Source: Deltaproteobacteria bacterium (lineage in GTDB: Bacteria > Desulfobacterota > Desulfarculia > Desulfarculales > Desulfarculaceae). From it: a DNA stretch of 5,227 nt. The notes beneath the pieces are model-generated. The model worked only from the letters and a program-made list of their open reading frames with translations, ran no database searches and was not told the DNA's origin. This document shows, in pieces, positions 1-5,227 of this stretch (position 1 is its first letter; the number at the start of each line of letters is the position of its first letter). Made by a program: the position numbers and the translations under genes. The stretch is taken from positions 1 through 5,227 of the forward strand of contig JAKAGJ010000205.1 of assembly GCA_021815655.1 (NCBI GenBank). The letters are read 5' to 3'.

Positions 1-1
1 G

Positions 2-1747
2 CGGGAGTTCGCGGTCACCATCAGCATGGCCATCCTGGTTTCGGGCTTCGTGTCCTTGAGCCTCACGCCCATGCTGGCCAGCCGCTTCCTGCGCGCCGGC
101 CGGCAGGGCAAAAAGGGCGAGGGGGGGAAGCCCCAGTCGGAGAACGGCTGGTTCTTCGGGGGCATGCTCAAGGTCTACGAGAGGCTCCTGCACCTGGTGC
201 TGCGTTTCCGCCTGGCCACCATGGCGGTCTTCCTGGTCCTGCTGGCCGCCACGGGCTATCTCTACACCCTGGTGCCCAAGGGGTTCATCCCCAGCGAGGA
301 CCGCGGCATGTTCCTGGCCTACTGCCTGGCCGACCAGGGCATCTCCTTCGAGGACATGAAGCGCCACATGCTGGTGGTGAGCCAGGTGATCAGCTCGGAC
401 CCGGACGTGGCCGGGGCCATGCCCGTGGTGGGGGCCATGGGGCCCATGAACTCCGGCGTGCTTTTCGTGCTGCTCAAGCCCTCGGAGGAACGCAAGGCCG
501 GGCCTGACCAGATCATCGCCCGGCTCTGGCCCCAGGTGGGGGTGTTGCCGGGCATCATGACCTTCATGCAGAACCCGCCGCCCATCCAGGTGGGCACCAC
601 CAGCGGCAAGGCGGCCTACCAGTACACCCTGGTGGGCACCGACGCCGGCGATTTGTATCCGGCGGCCCAGAAGCTCACCGGCCAGATGCGCGGCCTGCCC
701 CTGGTCAGGGACGTGAGCAGCGACCTGATGATCGATAGCCCCCAGCTAAAGTTGGTCATCGACCGCGACAAGGCCGCCACCCTGGGGGTGAGCGCCCAGG
801 CCGTCGAGGAGGCACTGGGCTCGGCCTTTGCCTCGCGCCAGGTTTCCACCATCGACGCGGCCACCGACCAATACAAGGTCATCGTGGAGTTGGACCCGGA
901 TTATCAGAGGCACCCCGAGGATCTGTCCTGGCTCTATATCAAATCCAGCCGGGGCCAACTGGTGCCCCTGCCGGTGCTGGCCCGCTTCCAGCGCGAGCTG
1001 GGTCCCCTGCAAGTTAACCACTTCGGCCAGTTGCCCGCCGTGACCATCAGCTTCAACCTGCAACCCGGGGTCTCCCTGGGCGACGCCACGACGGCGGTGC
1101 AGAAGCTCTCCCAGCAGATACTGCCGGCCACTGTCTCGGGCAGCTTCCAGGGCACGGCCCAGGAGTTCCAGAAGTCCATGACCAGCCTGCTCCTTTTGCT
1201 GCTCATGGCCCTGGCCGTGATCTACCTGATCCTGGGTGTGCTCTACGAGAACTTCATCCACCCGGTGACCATCCTGGCCGGTCTGCCCTCGGCGGCCTTT
1301 GGGGCCCTGGTCACCCTGCTCGTCTTTGGCCGCCAACTGGATCTCTACGGTTTCGTGGGCATCATCATGCTCATCGGCATCGTCAAGAAAAACGCCATCA
1401 TGATGATCGATTTCGCCCTGGAGGCCGAGCGCGAGCAGGGCCTCAACCCCCGCGAGGCCATCTTCCAGGGCGGCATCACCCGCTTTCGGCCCATCATGAT
1501 GACCACCGTGGCCGCCTTCGCCGGCATCCTGCCCATAGCGCTCGGCATCGGCGCGGGCGGCGGAGCGCGCCAGGGGCTTGGCCTGGCGGTCTGCGGCGGG
1601 CTTTTGGTCTCCCAGTTGATCACCCTGTTGATCACGCCGGTGATCTACACCTATTTCGACGAGCTTTCCCATCGCCTCGGGGGCAAGGACAGGGCCGGAG
1701 AGGATGAGATGACTCCGGCTGAACCGGCACCCCAGACCACGATCTAG
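2..1747 (+). CDS. RND (HAE-1 family, MdtC-like) multidrug efflux permease, C-terminal half; 5' end outside window
   Basis: Inner-membrane proton-driven pump subunit that, with a periplasmic adaptor and an outer-membrane channel, exports drugs or other amphiphiles. The frame is open from base 2 (REFAVTIS...), so the ATG at 26 is internal. The segment matches the AcrB/MdtC C-terminal half. Counting from that Met, it holds the end of TM6 with the LTPMLASRFL motif (about 13-22), TM7 (about 62-82) followed by PKGFIPSEDRGMF, the second periplasmic porter/docking section (about 83-385), and TM8-TM12 (about 386-545). Within the latter are GIVKKNAIMMIDFA (451-464) and RFRPIMMTTVAAFAGILPIAL (486-506), both hallmarks of the family. 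NHFGQLPAVTISFNLQPGVS resembles MdtB/MdtC more than AcrB, from memory of those sequences. The TM4 aspartates needed for proton relay lie outside the window. The reading frame is intact and ends in a hydrophilic tail. No outer-membrane channel gene follows; the next gene is convergent. The family is certain; the substrate is unknown. Confidence 0.96.
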   Translation, partial: REFAVTISMAILVSGFVSLSLTPMLASRFLRAGRQGKKGEGGKPQSENGWFFGGMLKVYERLLHLVLRFRLATMAVFLVLLAATGYLYTLVPKGFIPSEDRGMFLAYCLADQGISFEDMKRHMLVVSQVISSDPDVAGAMPVVGAMGPMNSGVLFVLLKPSEERKAGPDQIIARLWPQVGVLPGIMTFMQNPPPIQVGTTSGKAAYQYTLVGTDAGDLYPAAQKLTGQMRGLPLVRDVSSDLMIDSPQLKLVIDRDKAATLGVSAQAVEEALGSAFASRQVSTIDAATDQYKVIVELDPDYQRHPEDLSWLYIKSSRGQLVPLPVLARFQRELGPLQVNHFGQLPAVTISFNLQPGVSLGDATTAVQKLSQQILPATVSGSFQGTAQEFQKSMTSLLLLLLMALAVIYLILGVLYENFIHPVTILAGLPSAAFGALVTLLVFGRQLDLYGFVGIIMLIGIVKKNAIMMIDFALEAEREQGLNPREAIFQGGITRFRPIMMTTVAAFAGILPIALGIGAGGGARQGLGLAVCGGLLVSQLITLLITPVIYTYFDELSHRLGGKDRAGEDEMTPAEPAPQTTI

Positions 1748-1767
1748 GCCGCCCCGCGTTTTTGCCA

Positions 1768-1788
1768 GGCCGATGGGTGGGCTCGGCC
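1768..1788. terminator. Weak hairpin in the convergent RND/MFS gap
   Basis: GGCCGA (1768-1773) and TCGGCC (1783-1788) are perfect inverted repeats around a 9-nt loop, in the 68-bp gap between the two convergent stop codons. It could slow transcription from either side. However, the only T-run (1759-1763) lies before the hairpin on the plus strand, so neither strand has the hairpin-then-U-tract order of an intrinsic terminator. A 6-bp GC stem is easily found by chance at this base composition. Confidence 0.2.
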
Positions 1789-1815
1789 ATGGATGGCCTT
1801 GCCCGCGGTGTGCGA

Positions 1816-3105
1816 TCAGTCAACCTGGCGGCAGCGGGTGTCCTGGCTGAAGGCCAGCAGCAGGCAGGACAAGAGCCCCCAGGCGATCATCAGAAGGAAG
1901 GCGTCCTGGAAGGCCCCCAGGCCGTAGACACGCGCGCCGGCCACGACCGGCCCCTCCCAGCGCAGGTCCAGCACCCAGCCGATGGCCGGTTGCAGGATGG
2001 TAGGCCCCAGCATCACGCCCATGTTGGTGAGCCCCGAGACCGTGCCGGCCAATTGGGGCGGCACGGACTCCTTGGCGAAGGCGAAGCCGATGATCATGGA
2101 GCCGGTGGCGAAGCCGGCCAGCAGGAGCAACGCCACGAACCAGGACAGGGGCAGCCCGGGCAGGTAGATCATGGCCGCCCAGGCCAGGGTGGAGCAGAAC
2201 CCGCCGGCCAGATAGAGGGGCTTGCGCCGCCCCAGGCGGTCGCTCAGCCCGCCCAGCAGCGGCCCGCCCAGGGCCCAGGCCACCATAAGGGCCGAGCAGG
2301 CCGCCGCGGCCTGGGCCGGACCCAGGTCAAAGCGCGCCTGGAGATAGGGCACGCCCCAGAGCCCGGCGAAGGCCAGCACCGCCCCCACCTGGCCGCTGGG
2401 GGCCAGGAACAATATCCAGACGTTGCGCCGGCCCAGCACCTGGCGCAGACCGGCCAGGGGGCGCGGCTGGTTTTGGCGGTCCCGCACCAGCAGGTGGGCG
2501 TGGCTCTGGTAGCCGCGCTCGCCGGGGTCGTCGCGCACGAAGAGCCAGATCAGAGATCCCAGGCCCAGGGTGAGGAGCGCCGAAACCAGGACCACCAGCC
2601 GCCACCCGAAGGCCCCCACCATCAGCCTGAGCGGAACTCCGGCGGTCACCGCGCCCAGCACGCCCACCAACAGGGCCAGGCCGGTGGCCAGGGCGAAATG
2701 GCGCGGCCGGAACCAGTGGCTGGCCAGCTTGATCAGCACCACGAAGGCCACGGCCACCGAGCCGCCGATCATGAGCCGGCCCAGGTTGGCCCAGGCCAGG
2801 CTGGGGCCCAGGGCAAAGGCCAGGGTGCCCAGGCCGGCGGTGAGGCAGCCGGCGGTGAGCAGGCGGCGGGGGCCCCAGGCGTCGGCCAGGATGCCCGTGG
2901 GTATCTGCATGGCCACGTAGGCATAGAAATAGAAGCCGGAGAGGTTGCCCAGGGCCGCCGCGCCGATCTGGAACTCGCGCATCAGCTCGGTGGTCATCAC
3001 CGCCGGGGCCACCCGCTGGAAGAAGCCGATCAGGTAGAACAGGGCCCCCAGGCCCCAGACGCTCCAAGCCAGCCAGCCTGGTGGATATCGCTCGCTCCGC
3101 GCCAT
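1816..3105 (-). CDS. MFS transporter (12 TM helices)
   Basis: Secondary transporter of the major facilitator superfamily in the cytoplasmic membrane, 429 residues, a normal full length. The signature motif A occurs twice, as the two-fold repeat predicts: GILADAWGPRRLL (about 71-83, TM2-TM3 loop) and GGLSDRLGRRKPL (about 285-297, TM8-TM9 loop). A hydrophilic central loop (about 190-225, RDDPGERGYQ...) separates the six-helix halves. The N-terminal part (FFQRVAPAVMTTELMREFQIG) looks like the sugar-phosphate/organic-anion-type permeases, but the substrate cannot be read from sequence. ATG 3105 is chosen because GGAGGGAGGAG lies just upstream; an in-frame TTG at 3153 would add 16 residues but has no ribosome binding site. 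The gene stands alone on its strand, convergent with the RND gene and divergent from the SHOCT gene. Its upstream region carries two palindromes, suggesting dedicated regulation. Confidence 0.93.
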   Translation of the reverse strand: MARSERYPPGWLAWSVWGLGALFYLIGFFQRVAPAVMTTELMREFQIGAAALGNLSGFYFYAYVAMQIPTGILADAWGPRRLLTAGCLTAGLGTLAFALGPSLAWANLGRLMIGGSVAVAFVVLIKLASHWFRPRHFALATGLALLVGVLGAVTAGVPLRLMVGAFGWRLVVLVSALLTLGLGSLIWLFVRDDPGERGYQSHAHLLVRDRQNQPRPLAGLRQVLGRRNVWILFLAPSGQVGAVLAFAGLWGVPYLQARFDLGPAQAAAACSALMVAWALGGPLLGGLSDRLGRRKPLYLAGGFCSTLAWAAMIYLPGLPLSWFVALLLLAGFATGSMIIGFAFAKESVPPQLAGTVSGLTNMGVMLGPTILQPAIGWVLDLRWEGPVVAGARVYGLGAFQDAFLLMIAWGLLSCLLLAFSQDTRCRQVD

Positions 3106-3106
3106 G

Positions 3107-3117
3107 CTCCTCCCTCC
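3107..3117 (-). promoter_or_regulatory. Strong ribosome binding site that fixes the MFS start
   Basis: Read on the minus strand the site is GGAGGGAGGAG. Its GGAGG core (3117-3113) ends 7 nt before ATG 3105, which is ideal spacing. This decides the start in favour of 3105 over the upstream in-frame TTG at 3153, which has no comparable site. It implies efficient translation once the gene is transcribed. Confidence 0.8.
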
Positions 3118-3171
3118 GCCCCGTGGGCTCCCCCATGGCCGGTGTTTGCCCAACGCCCGGCTGGTCCGCTA

Positions 3172-3201
3172 TTTGTATCACACCGGCGGGGACCATGACG
3201 C
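3172..3201 (-). promoter_or_regulatory. Possible sigma-70-type promoter of the MFS gene
   Basis: On the minus strand, TGTGATACAAAT contains a -10-like TACAAA (3177-3172) with a TG a few bases upstream, about 65 nt before the start codon. It is one of the few AT-rich spots in this gap. The expected -35 position has no good TTGACA match, so an activator or another promoter may be used. The palindrome at 3193-3209 would cover the -35 position. This is a motif-level guess only. Confidence 0.3.
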
Positions 3202-3209
3202 GGTCATGG
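3193..3209. promoter_or_regulatory. Perfect 17-bp inverted repeat (7-3-7), candidate operator 1
   Basis: CCATGAC (3193-3199), spacer GCG, GTCATGG (3203-3209): both arms match perfectly. The site lies upstream of the MFS gene, overlaps its possible -35 region, and is 30 bp centre to centre from a second palindrome of the same geometry. That arrangement resembles a binding site for a dimeric transcription factor. No regulator gene is visible in the window, so its owner is unknown. It could also act as an RNA hairpin if transcribed. Confidence 0.5.
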
Positions 3210-3222
3210 CCGGGCGGGGACG

Positions 3223-3239
3223 CGCATAAAAATTATGCG
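3223..3239. promoter_or_regulatory. Perfect 17-bp AT-rich inverted repeat (7-3-7), candidate operator 2
   Basis: CGCATAA (3223-3229), spacer AAA, TTATGCG (3233-3239). The arms are perfect, and the AT-rich core stands out sharply in very GC-rich surroundings, which makes chance less likely. Its half-site TATGCGG (3234-3240) recurs as a direct copy at 3264-3270, exactly 30 bp further on, next to the short palindrome GAAATTTC (3256-3263). The likely role is a regulator site for the MFS gene, the SHOCT-side genes, or both; this is inferred from position and symmetry only. Confidence 0.55.
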
Positions 3240-3345
3240 GTTCGGGCGGGAACGGGAAATTTCTATGCGGCTCCTACAGGGCCCAAGGGCCTGCTCCCCG
3301 CCGCAAGCCCTCATGGCCAGGGGCCGGATGCCAAGCCGGCGGTCT

Positions 3346-3361
3346 TGGCCCTGATCCTGCA
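3346..3361 (+). promoter_or_regulatory. Candidate sigma-54 (RpoN) -24/-12 promoter for the SHOCT gene
   Basis: TGGCCCTGATCCTGCA fits the sigma-54 consensus TGGCACG-N4-TTGCW. The essential GG (3347-3348) and GC (3359-3360) have the required spacing, with the flanking T and the final A also present; departures are at three less critical positions. Transcription would start near 3372, giving a leader of about 86 nt before ATG 3458. Sigma-54 promoters need an enhancer-binding activator bound upstream, and the palindromes at 3193-3239 lie about 130-180 bp upstream of that start, a suitable distance. Single matches to this motif also occur by chance in GC-rich DNA. Confidence 0.4.
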
Positions 3362-3457
3362 TGATGGATTTGAGTGGGCCGCGCGACAACCACGGCCCGG
3401 TCGCCCAAACCACCACGAGGAGCCGGACGGCCCCGCCCGGCGCCCGAAAGGATCGCC

Positions 3458-3772
3458 ATGGATTGGACAAGCTTGCTGGCCTGGCTGCCCGCCGCCCAAT
3501 ACGGCGGCGGCGGGGGCTCCCCGGGATGGGGGCCGGGCATGATGATGTACGGCTTCGGATACGGCTGGATGGGGTATCTGATGATGTTCATCTTCTGGGG
3601 CATAATCATCGTGGGCGCCTTCGCCCTCATCCGCTGGCTGGTGCAGAACACGCGCGGCGGCGGCCAAGCCCCCCAGGGCGGCGGCGCCCTGGATATCCTC
3701 AAGGAGCGCTACGCCCGAGGCGAGTTGAGCAAGGAGCAGTTCGAGTCCATGAAAAAGGACATACTCTCCTGA
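3458..3772 (+). CDS. Small SHOCT-domain membrane protein
   Basis: A 104-residue protein of the widespread 'SHOCT domain-containing' type. The N-terminus is rich in Gly, Met, Tyr and Trp (GWGPGMMMYGFGYGWMGY, about 23-40). It is followed by a single membrane helix (about 40-62, FIFWGIIIVGAFALIRWLV), a Gly/Gln linker (67-76), and a C-terminal SHOCT (short C-terminal) motif (77-104, ALDILKERYARGELSKEQFESMKKDIL). SHOCT is a short helical motif thought to mediate oligomerisation or interaction; the exact function of such proteins is unknown. Similar small proteins are often found near metal-efflux or envelope-stress genes, but no metal gene is seen here. ATG 3458 is preferred because AAAGGA (3447-3452) sits 5 nt upstream; an in-frame GTG at 3374 would add 28 low-complexity residues and lies almost on the proposed transcription start. 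The gene precedes the Cache-like gene on the same strand, 74 bp away. Confidence 0.88.
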   Translation: MDWTSLLAWLPAAQYGGGGGSPGWGPGMMMYGFGYGWMGYLMMFIFWGIIIVGAFALIRWLVQNTRGGGQAPQGGGALDILKERYARGELSKEQFESMKKDILS

Positions 3773-3788
3773 TGCTTCCGGGTTAGGA

Positions 3789-3827
3789 TGATGTCCGGAC
3801 CCGGCCGGCGGCCGGGCCCGGGCGTCA
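3789..3827 (+). other. Long GC-rich hairpin between SHOCT and Cache genes
   Basis: A 39-nt near-perfect stem-loop. The inner arms CCCGGCC (3800-3806) and GGCCGGG (3810-3816) flank a GGC loop; after one A/C mismatch (3799/3817), the outer arms 3789-3798 and 3818-3827 pair over 10 bp, including two G-U pairs. It ends 19 nt before ATG 3847 and just ahead of the ribosome binding site. No U-run follows, so it is not a classical intrinsic terminator. It could lower readthrough, protect the upstream mRNA from 3' exonucleases, or set different expression of the two genes. Confidence 0.6.
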
Positions 3828-3846
3828 CCGCCACCCTGGAGGACCC

Positions 3847-4560
3847 ATGTTCGCCGCGCCGCGCCGCCTTTTGCCCCTGGCCCGCCTGACCGTCCCGCTG
3901 TGCCTGGCCCTCTGCCTGGCCAACGCCGCCCAGGCCCACGAGAACGCCCCTACCCGGGAACTGGCCTTGCTGCGGGACCACTTGCAGGCCAGCCTTGAGG
4001 CCATGGACCAGGCCTTGGCCCGCGCCGCCGGGGAGCTGGCCGGGACCGGCCTGATCGGGCCCGAGGCCAGCGCGGTGCTCTCCCGGCTCTGCGCGGCCGA
4101 GCCCCTGGCCATCGACTGCTCCTGCATCGACCGCCTGGGCGTGATGGTGCTGGTGGAGCCCAGCGACTTCAAGATGGTGGAGGGCAGCGACATCTCCGAC
4201 CAGCCCCAGGTGGCCCACATCATGCGCACCGCCCAGCCGGTGCTGAGCGGCATGTTCCGCACCGTGGAGGGCGTGCACGCCGTGGACCTGGAGCGGCCGG
4301 TGCTGGACAAGGACGGGGCCTACCTGGGCTCGGTGAGCGTCATCTTCGATCCGGCCCACCTGGTGCGCAAGGCCTTGGCCGGCTCGCCGGCTGGCGTGGC
4401 CGGCGGGCCCTATCTCCTGCAGGCCGACGGCCTGGTGCTCCATGACCCCGACCCGGAAGGTATCGGCCGCGTGGCCGACGACCCGGGCCGCCTGGCCACG
4501 CACTGGCTGGAGATCGGCCTGCACGGCGCGACCTGGCGCCTGGGCATGGGCCGGCCCTGA
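3847..4560 (+). CDS. Secreted stand-alone Cache/PDC-like sensor-domain protein
   Basis: A 237-residue exported protein. Residues 1-30 form a signal peptide (positive RR, hydrophobic core LTVPLCLALCLA, cleavage after AQA). After a helical segment (about 36-66) comes a Cache-type (PAS-like extracellular) ligand-binding fold. Its typical stretches are LGVMVLVEPSDFKMVEGSDISDQPQV (about 97-122), PVLSGMFRTVEGVHAVDLERPVLDKDGAYLGSVSVIFDP (131-169), and the YLLQADGLVLHDPDPEGIG strand-turn (189-207), closing with GLHGATWRLGM. Cache domains normally sit on chemoreceptors, kinases or cyclases, but this protein has no second helix, HAMP or output domain. It is therefore probably a free periplasmic or lumenal binding protein that works with an unseen partner. 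Mature-part cysteines are C82, C91 and C93, the last two as CSC. GGAGG (3838-3842) lies 4 nt before the ATG, fixing the start. The ligand is unknown. Confidence 0.82.
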   Translation: MFAAPRRLLPLARLTVPLCLALCLANAAQAHENAPTRELALLRDHLQASLEAMDQALARAAGELAGTGLIGPEASAVLSRLCAAEPLAIDCSCIDRLGVMVLVEPSDFKMVEGSDISDQPQVAHIMRTAQPVLSGMFRTVEGVHAVDLERPVLDKDGAYLGSVSVIFDPAHLVRKALAGSPAGVAGGPYLLQADGLVLHDPDPEGIGRVADDPGRLATHWLEIGLHGATWRLGMGRP

Positions 4561-4844
4561 GGCTGCCGCGCCCGCCGGGGCGGGGGCTCGAGCAAAACAA
4601 AATGCGGCATGGAAGGTTCGGCTGAGGGGGCCTGGCCGCGCGGCGGGGCTGCCGGCTAGACCCGGCGCGGCTTGCGGCGCGCCGAGGGACGCAGCGGCAA
4701 GGGCGTGCCTGGCGGCGGATTAGAGGGCTGGCGGCATGGCCGGCTGTAGCTGCCGGCTGGCTGGCCAACGCAGGACCGCGCAACCCAGCTCCAGGGCCGG
4801 CCTGGCCGCCGCCACCCCTTTCCAGTGCGCTTCTCTCTTCGTTC
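4561..4844. other. Convergent non-coding gap
   Basis: These 284 GC-rich bases lie between two convergent stop codons. They hold small hairpins only: CGCCC-GCCG-GGGCG (4569-4582), the palindrome GCTCGAGC (4586-4593), and GCCGGC (4739-4744) with GCCGGC (4752-4757). The ten-mer GCTGCCGGCT occurs at 4648-4657 and 4749-4758. None has a T-run in the right place for an intrinsic terminator on either strand. The reading frames across it look like composition artefacts. I see no gene, RNA or mobile-element end here. Confidence 0.6.
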
Positions 4845-5227
4845 CTACCCCAGCCAGCCCACCGAAAAGGCCAGCAGGAACTGGCCGGCGTAATACAGGG
4901 GCAGGCCCAGCAGGCGGTTGATGAAGCCTGGGCTCACGAAGCGGTCGCGGGCCACGCACAGGTCGGAGAGATAGAAGAGCAGGGCGCCCAGGAGCACCGC
5001 CGACACCCCGCGCACCGGCAGGCCGGGCGTCTGGAAGACCGCCCAGGCGCAGGAGAGCATCAGGCTTATGGCCAGTATGTAGGCCGCCACCGGGATGAGC
5101 AGCTTGCCGGCCCTTGGCCTGAGCCACAGGAAGACCAGCACTCCAGCCAGGGCGATGACCAGGGGGGCGGGCCCGCCCCAGGCCGCCGGCGCGGCCAGGC
5201 CCAGGAAGGCGGCCACGTAGAGCAGGT
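4845..5227 (-). CDS. YhhN/TMEM86 family membrane protein (lysoplasmalogenase-like), C-terminal part; 5' end outside window
   Basis: The frame is open to the right edge (…LLYVAAFLGLAAP…), so the GTG at 5216 is almost certainly an internal Val rather than a start. The 126 visible residues are about 60% of the usual 200-230. They contain several membrane helices and the family's characteristic region GALLFYLSDLCVARDRF, followed by FINRLLGLPLYYAGQFLLAFSVG. The Asp in the LSD motif corresponds to one of the conserved acidic residues of the family. Characterised members (animal TMEM86, some bacterial homologues) hydrolyse the vinyl-ether bond of lysoplasmalogens in the membrane, so a role in ether-lipid turnover is plausible. 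Many bacterial YhhN proteins are untested, however. It is convergent with the Cache-like gene; its promoter is outside the window. Confidence 0.85.
   Translation of the reverse strand, partial: LLYVAAFLGLAAPAAWGGPAPLVIALAGVLVFLWLRPRAGKLLIPVAAYILAISLMLSCAWAVFQTPGLPVRGVSAVLLGALLFYLSDLCVARDRFVSPGFINRLLGLPLYYAGQFLLAFSVGWLG

Larger units (their letters stand above)
3106..3457. other. Divergent intergenic region between MFS and SHOCT genes
   Basis: These 352 bases hold no convincing gene. The small reading frames here lack ribosome binding sites, recognisable domains and protein-like composition. The left part contains the MFS ribosome binding site, its possible promoter, two 17-bp inverted repeats and an AT-rich island (about 3223-3265). 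The right part contains the sigma-54-like site, a short leader hairpin (GGGCCG 3376-3381 with CGGCCC 3393-3398) and the SHOCT ribosome binding site. About 3270-3345 shows only small GC-rich stems with no clear role. Confidence 0.7.

Noticed and set aside
746..1672. 308-codon minus-strand open frame opposite the RND gene
   Set aside because: It is rich in Gly, Gln, Asp and His in low-complexity runs and lies fully inside the confidently identified RND permease. It is a compositional shadow.
3106..3153. Longer MFS protein starting at TTG 3153
   Set aside because: The extra 16 residues are polar and unlike MFS N-termini, TTG 3153 lacks a ribosome binding site, and ATG 3105 has an excellent one.
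2327..3196. 289-codon minus-strand frame overlapping the MFS gene in another frame
   Set aside because: Arg/Gly/Pro-rich composition without domains. The MFS frame on the same strand has the strong ribosome binding site and transporter motifs.
1762..3198. 478-codon plus-strand open frame opposite the MFS gene
   Set aside because: It is full of Gly, Gln, His, Ala and Pro with no domain or ribosome binding site, as expected from the antisense of a GC-rich gene. The minus strand encodes a clear MFS protein with both motif A copies.
3204..3470. 88-codon minus-strand frame in the divergent region
   Set aside because: No recognisable motif and no ribosome binding site; it would run across the palindrome and sigma-54-like site. 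Probably a chance open frame.
3709..4524. 271-codon minus-strand frame opposite the SHOCT end and Cache gene
   Set aside because: Gly/Gln/His-rich shadow; the plus strand has a signal peptide, a Cache-like domain and a perfect ribosome binding site.
4648..4758. Ten-base direct repeat GCTGCCGGCT as a possible mobile-element or REP-type repeat
   Set aside because: Only two copies, short and GC-rich, with no transposase, terminal inverted repeats or target duplication nearby. Likely chance.
4720..5127. 135-codon minus-strand frame overlapping the YhhN gene
   Set aside because: Pro/Arg/Gly-rich with no domain, out of frame with the convincing multi-helix YhhN sequence on the same strand.

Overview
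The window is very GC-rich bacterial DNA with strong GGAGG-type ribosome binding sites and tightly packed genes. The gene types (an RND multidrug pump, a SHOCT-tailed small membrane protein, a stand-alone secreted Cache-type protein, a YhhN protein and a possible sigma-54 promoter) would suit a high-GC Desulfobacterota ('deltaproteobacterial') chromosome. That assignment is an impression from gene content, not a demonstrated fact. I see no phage, transposon, CRISPR array, tRNA or rRNA.

Layout: (1) 1-1747, plus strand: the C-terminal half of an RND (HAE-1/MdtC-like) inner-membrane efflux permease, cut by the left edge. (2) 1748-1815: a short convergent gap. (3) 1816-3105, minus strand: a complete 12-helix MFS transporter, started from ATG 3105 behind a very strong Shine-Dalgarno. 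(4) 3106-3457: a 352-bp divergent regulatory region. It holds a possible minus-strand promoter for the MFS gene, two perfect 17-bp inverted repeats of identical 7-3-7 geometry whose centres are 30 bp apart, an AT-rich island, and a good sigma-54-type -24/-12 match facing the plus-strand genes. (5) 3458-3772, plus: a 104-residue one-helix SHOCT protein. (6) 3847-4560, plus: a 237-residue secreted Cache/PDC-like protein, separated from the SHOCT gene by a long GC-rich hairpin. (7) 4561-4844: a convergent non-coding gap. (8) 4845 to the right edge, minus: the C-terminal part of a YhhN/TMEM86 (lysoplasmalogenase-like) membrane protein.

The theme is the cell envelope: efflux, solute transport, a small membrane protein, a periplasmic ligand-binding protein and a lipid-related membrane enzyme. 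Only the SHOCT and Cache genes look like a possible transcription unit. The two convergent boundaries argue against a single operon. The long reading frames opposite the RND and MFS genes are GC-driven shadows. No clearly novel system is visible; the most interesting part is the regulatory architecture between the MFS and SHOCT genes.
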